From an uncultured Oscillibacter sp. (GTDB lineage Bacteria > Bacillota > Clostridia > Oscillospirales > Oscillospiraceae): a stretch of 38,360 bases of DNA. The DNA is taken from contig CANDBG010000022.1 of NCBI GenBank assembly GCA_947382875.1, positions 1 through 38,360 of the forward strand, given 5' to 3'. The position numbers and the translations under genes are program-made. Numbering within the stretch: the stretch's first letter is position 1; the number at the start of each line of letters is the position of its first letter. The notes under the pieces were generated by a model, which saw only the letters and a program-made list of their open reading frames with translations, did not search any database and was not told where the DNA came from. This document shows, in pieces, positions 38,307-38,360 of the stretch.

Positions 38307-38360
38307 GGATAAGGTAGAATAAATTTCGCAAAAAGAAAGACACGGTTTGCAGACTCGGGT

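Noticed and set aside
1-38360. tRNA, rRNA, insertion sequences, prophage or integrase genes
   Set aside because: None was recognised by eye on either strand; only one possible phage-type remnant at 36130 was seen.

Overview
The window is chromosomal DNA of a moderately GC-rich, motile, endospore-forming Gram-positive bacterium of the class Clostridia, most likely the Oscillospirales (family level is inference). The evidence is a Clostridia/Bacillus-order flagellar operon, a SpoIIP engulfment hydrolase, DapF (meso-diaminopimelate pathway), LtaS-type lipoteichoic acid synthesis, lipoprotein signals and strong AGGAGG ribosome sites, with no phage or IS structure.

Positions 1-11267 (minus strand) hold the early flagellar operon in transcription order: flgB, flgC, fliE, fliF, fliG, fliH, fliI, fliJ, fliK, flgD, a TIGR02530-type operon protein, flgE, flbD/swrD and the start of motA, which runs off the left edge. 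A TATAAT-type promoter lies before flgB. An apparent intrinsic terminator sits between flgB and flgC and could attenuate the rest of the operon. There is no separate ylxF/motE-like gene between fliJ and fliK.

A gene-free stretch of about 690 bp (11268-11959) separates this operon from a plus-strand signalling operon (11960-16973). That operon encodes a REC-HD-GYP-PAS-like-GGDEF protein with both cyclic di-GMP motifs intact, a stand-alone Hpt protein, and a membrane hybrid histidine kinase with two receivers. Together these make a complete phosphorelay that could control c-di-GMP beside the flagellar genes. A second kinase of the same length and design lies at 27896-30442. It is followed 18 bp later by a sugar-type solute-binding lipoprotein with no ABC permease, which suggests a ligand-capture partner for the kinase.

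Positions 17009-25259 are mixed housekeeping and accessory genes: a DUF2262-like protein, a BspA-type leucine-rich-repeat protein, a charged coiled-coil protein, a FlaR-like P-loop kinase, spoIIP, putP with a TetR regulator and a perfect 16-bp inverted-repeat operator, a DUF5655 protein, dapF and a patatin phospholipase. The patatin gene is the last of a three-gene minus-strand operon that starts with an LtaS-family sulfatase (27690) and a small membrane protein.

Positions 31837-34589 (minus) encode nucleoside salvage: deoC, deoD and a BMP-family nucleoside-type binding lipoprotein with its own promoter. The right end has an exported trypsin-like protease with a degenerate SLH-like N-terminal half, a truncated gene, an unknown 220-residue protein, an AT-rich small gene next to a perfect palindrome, and a maltose-type O-acetyltransferase closed by a strong terminator.
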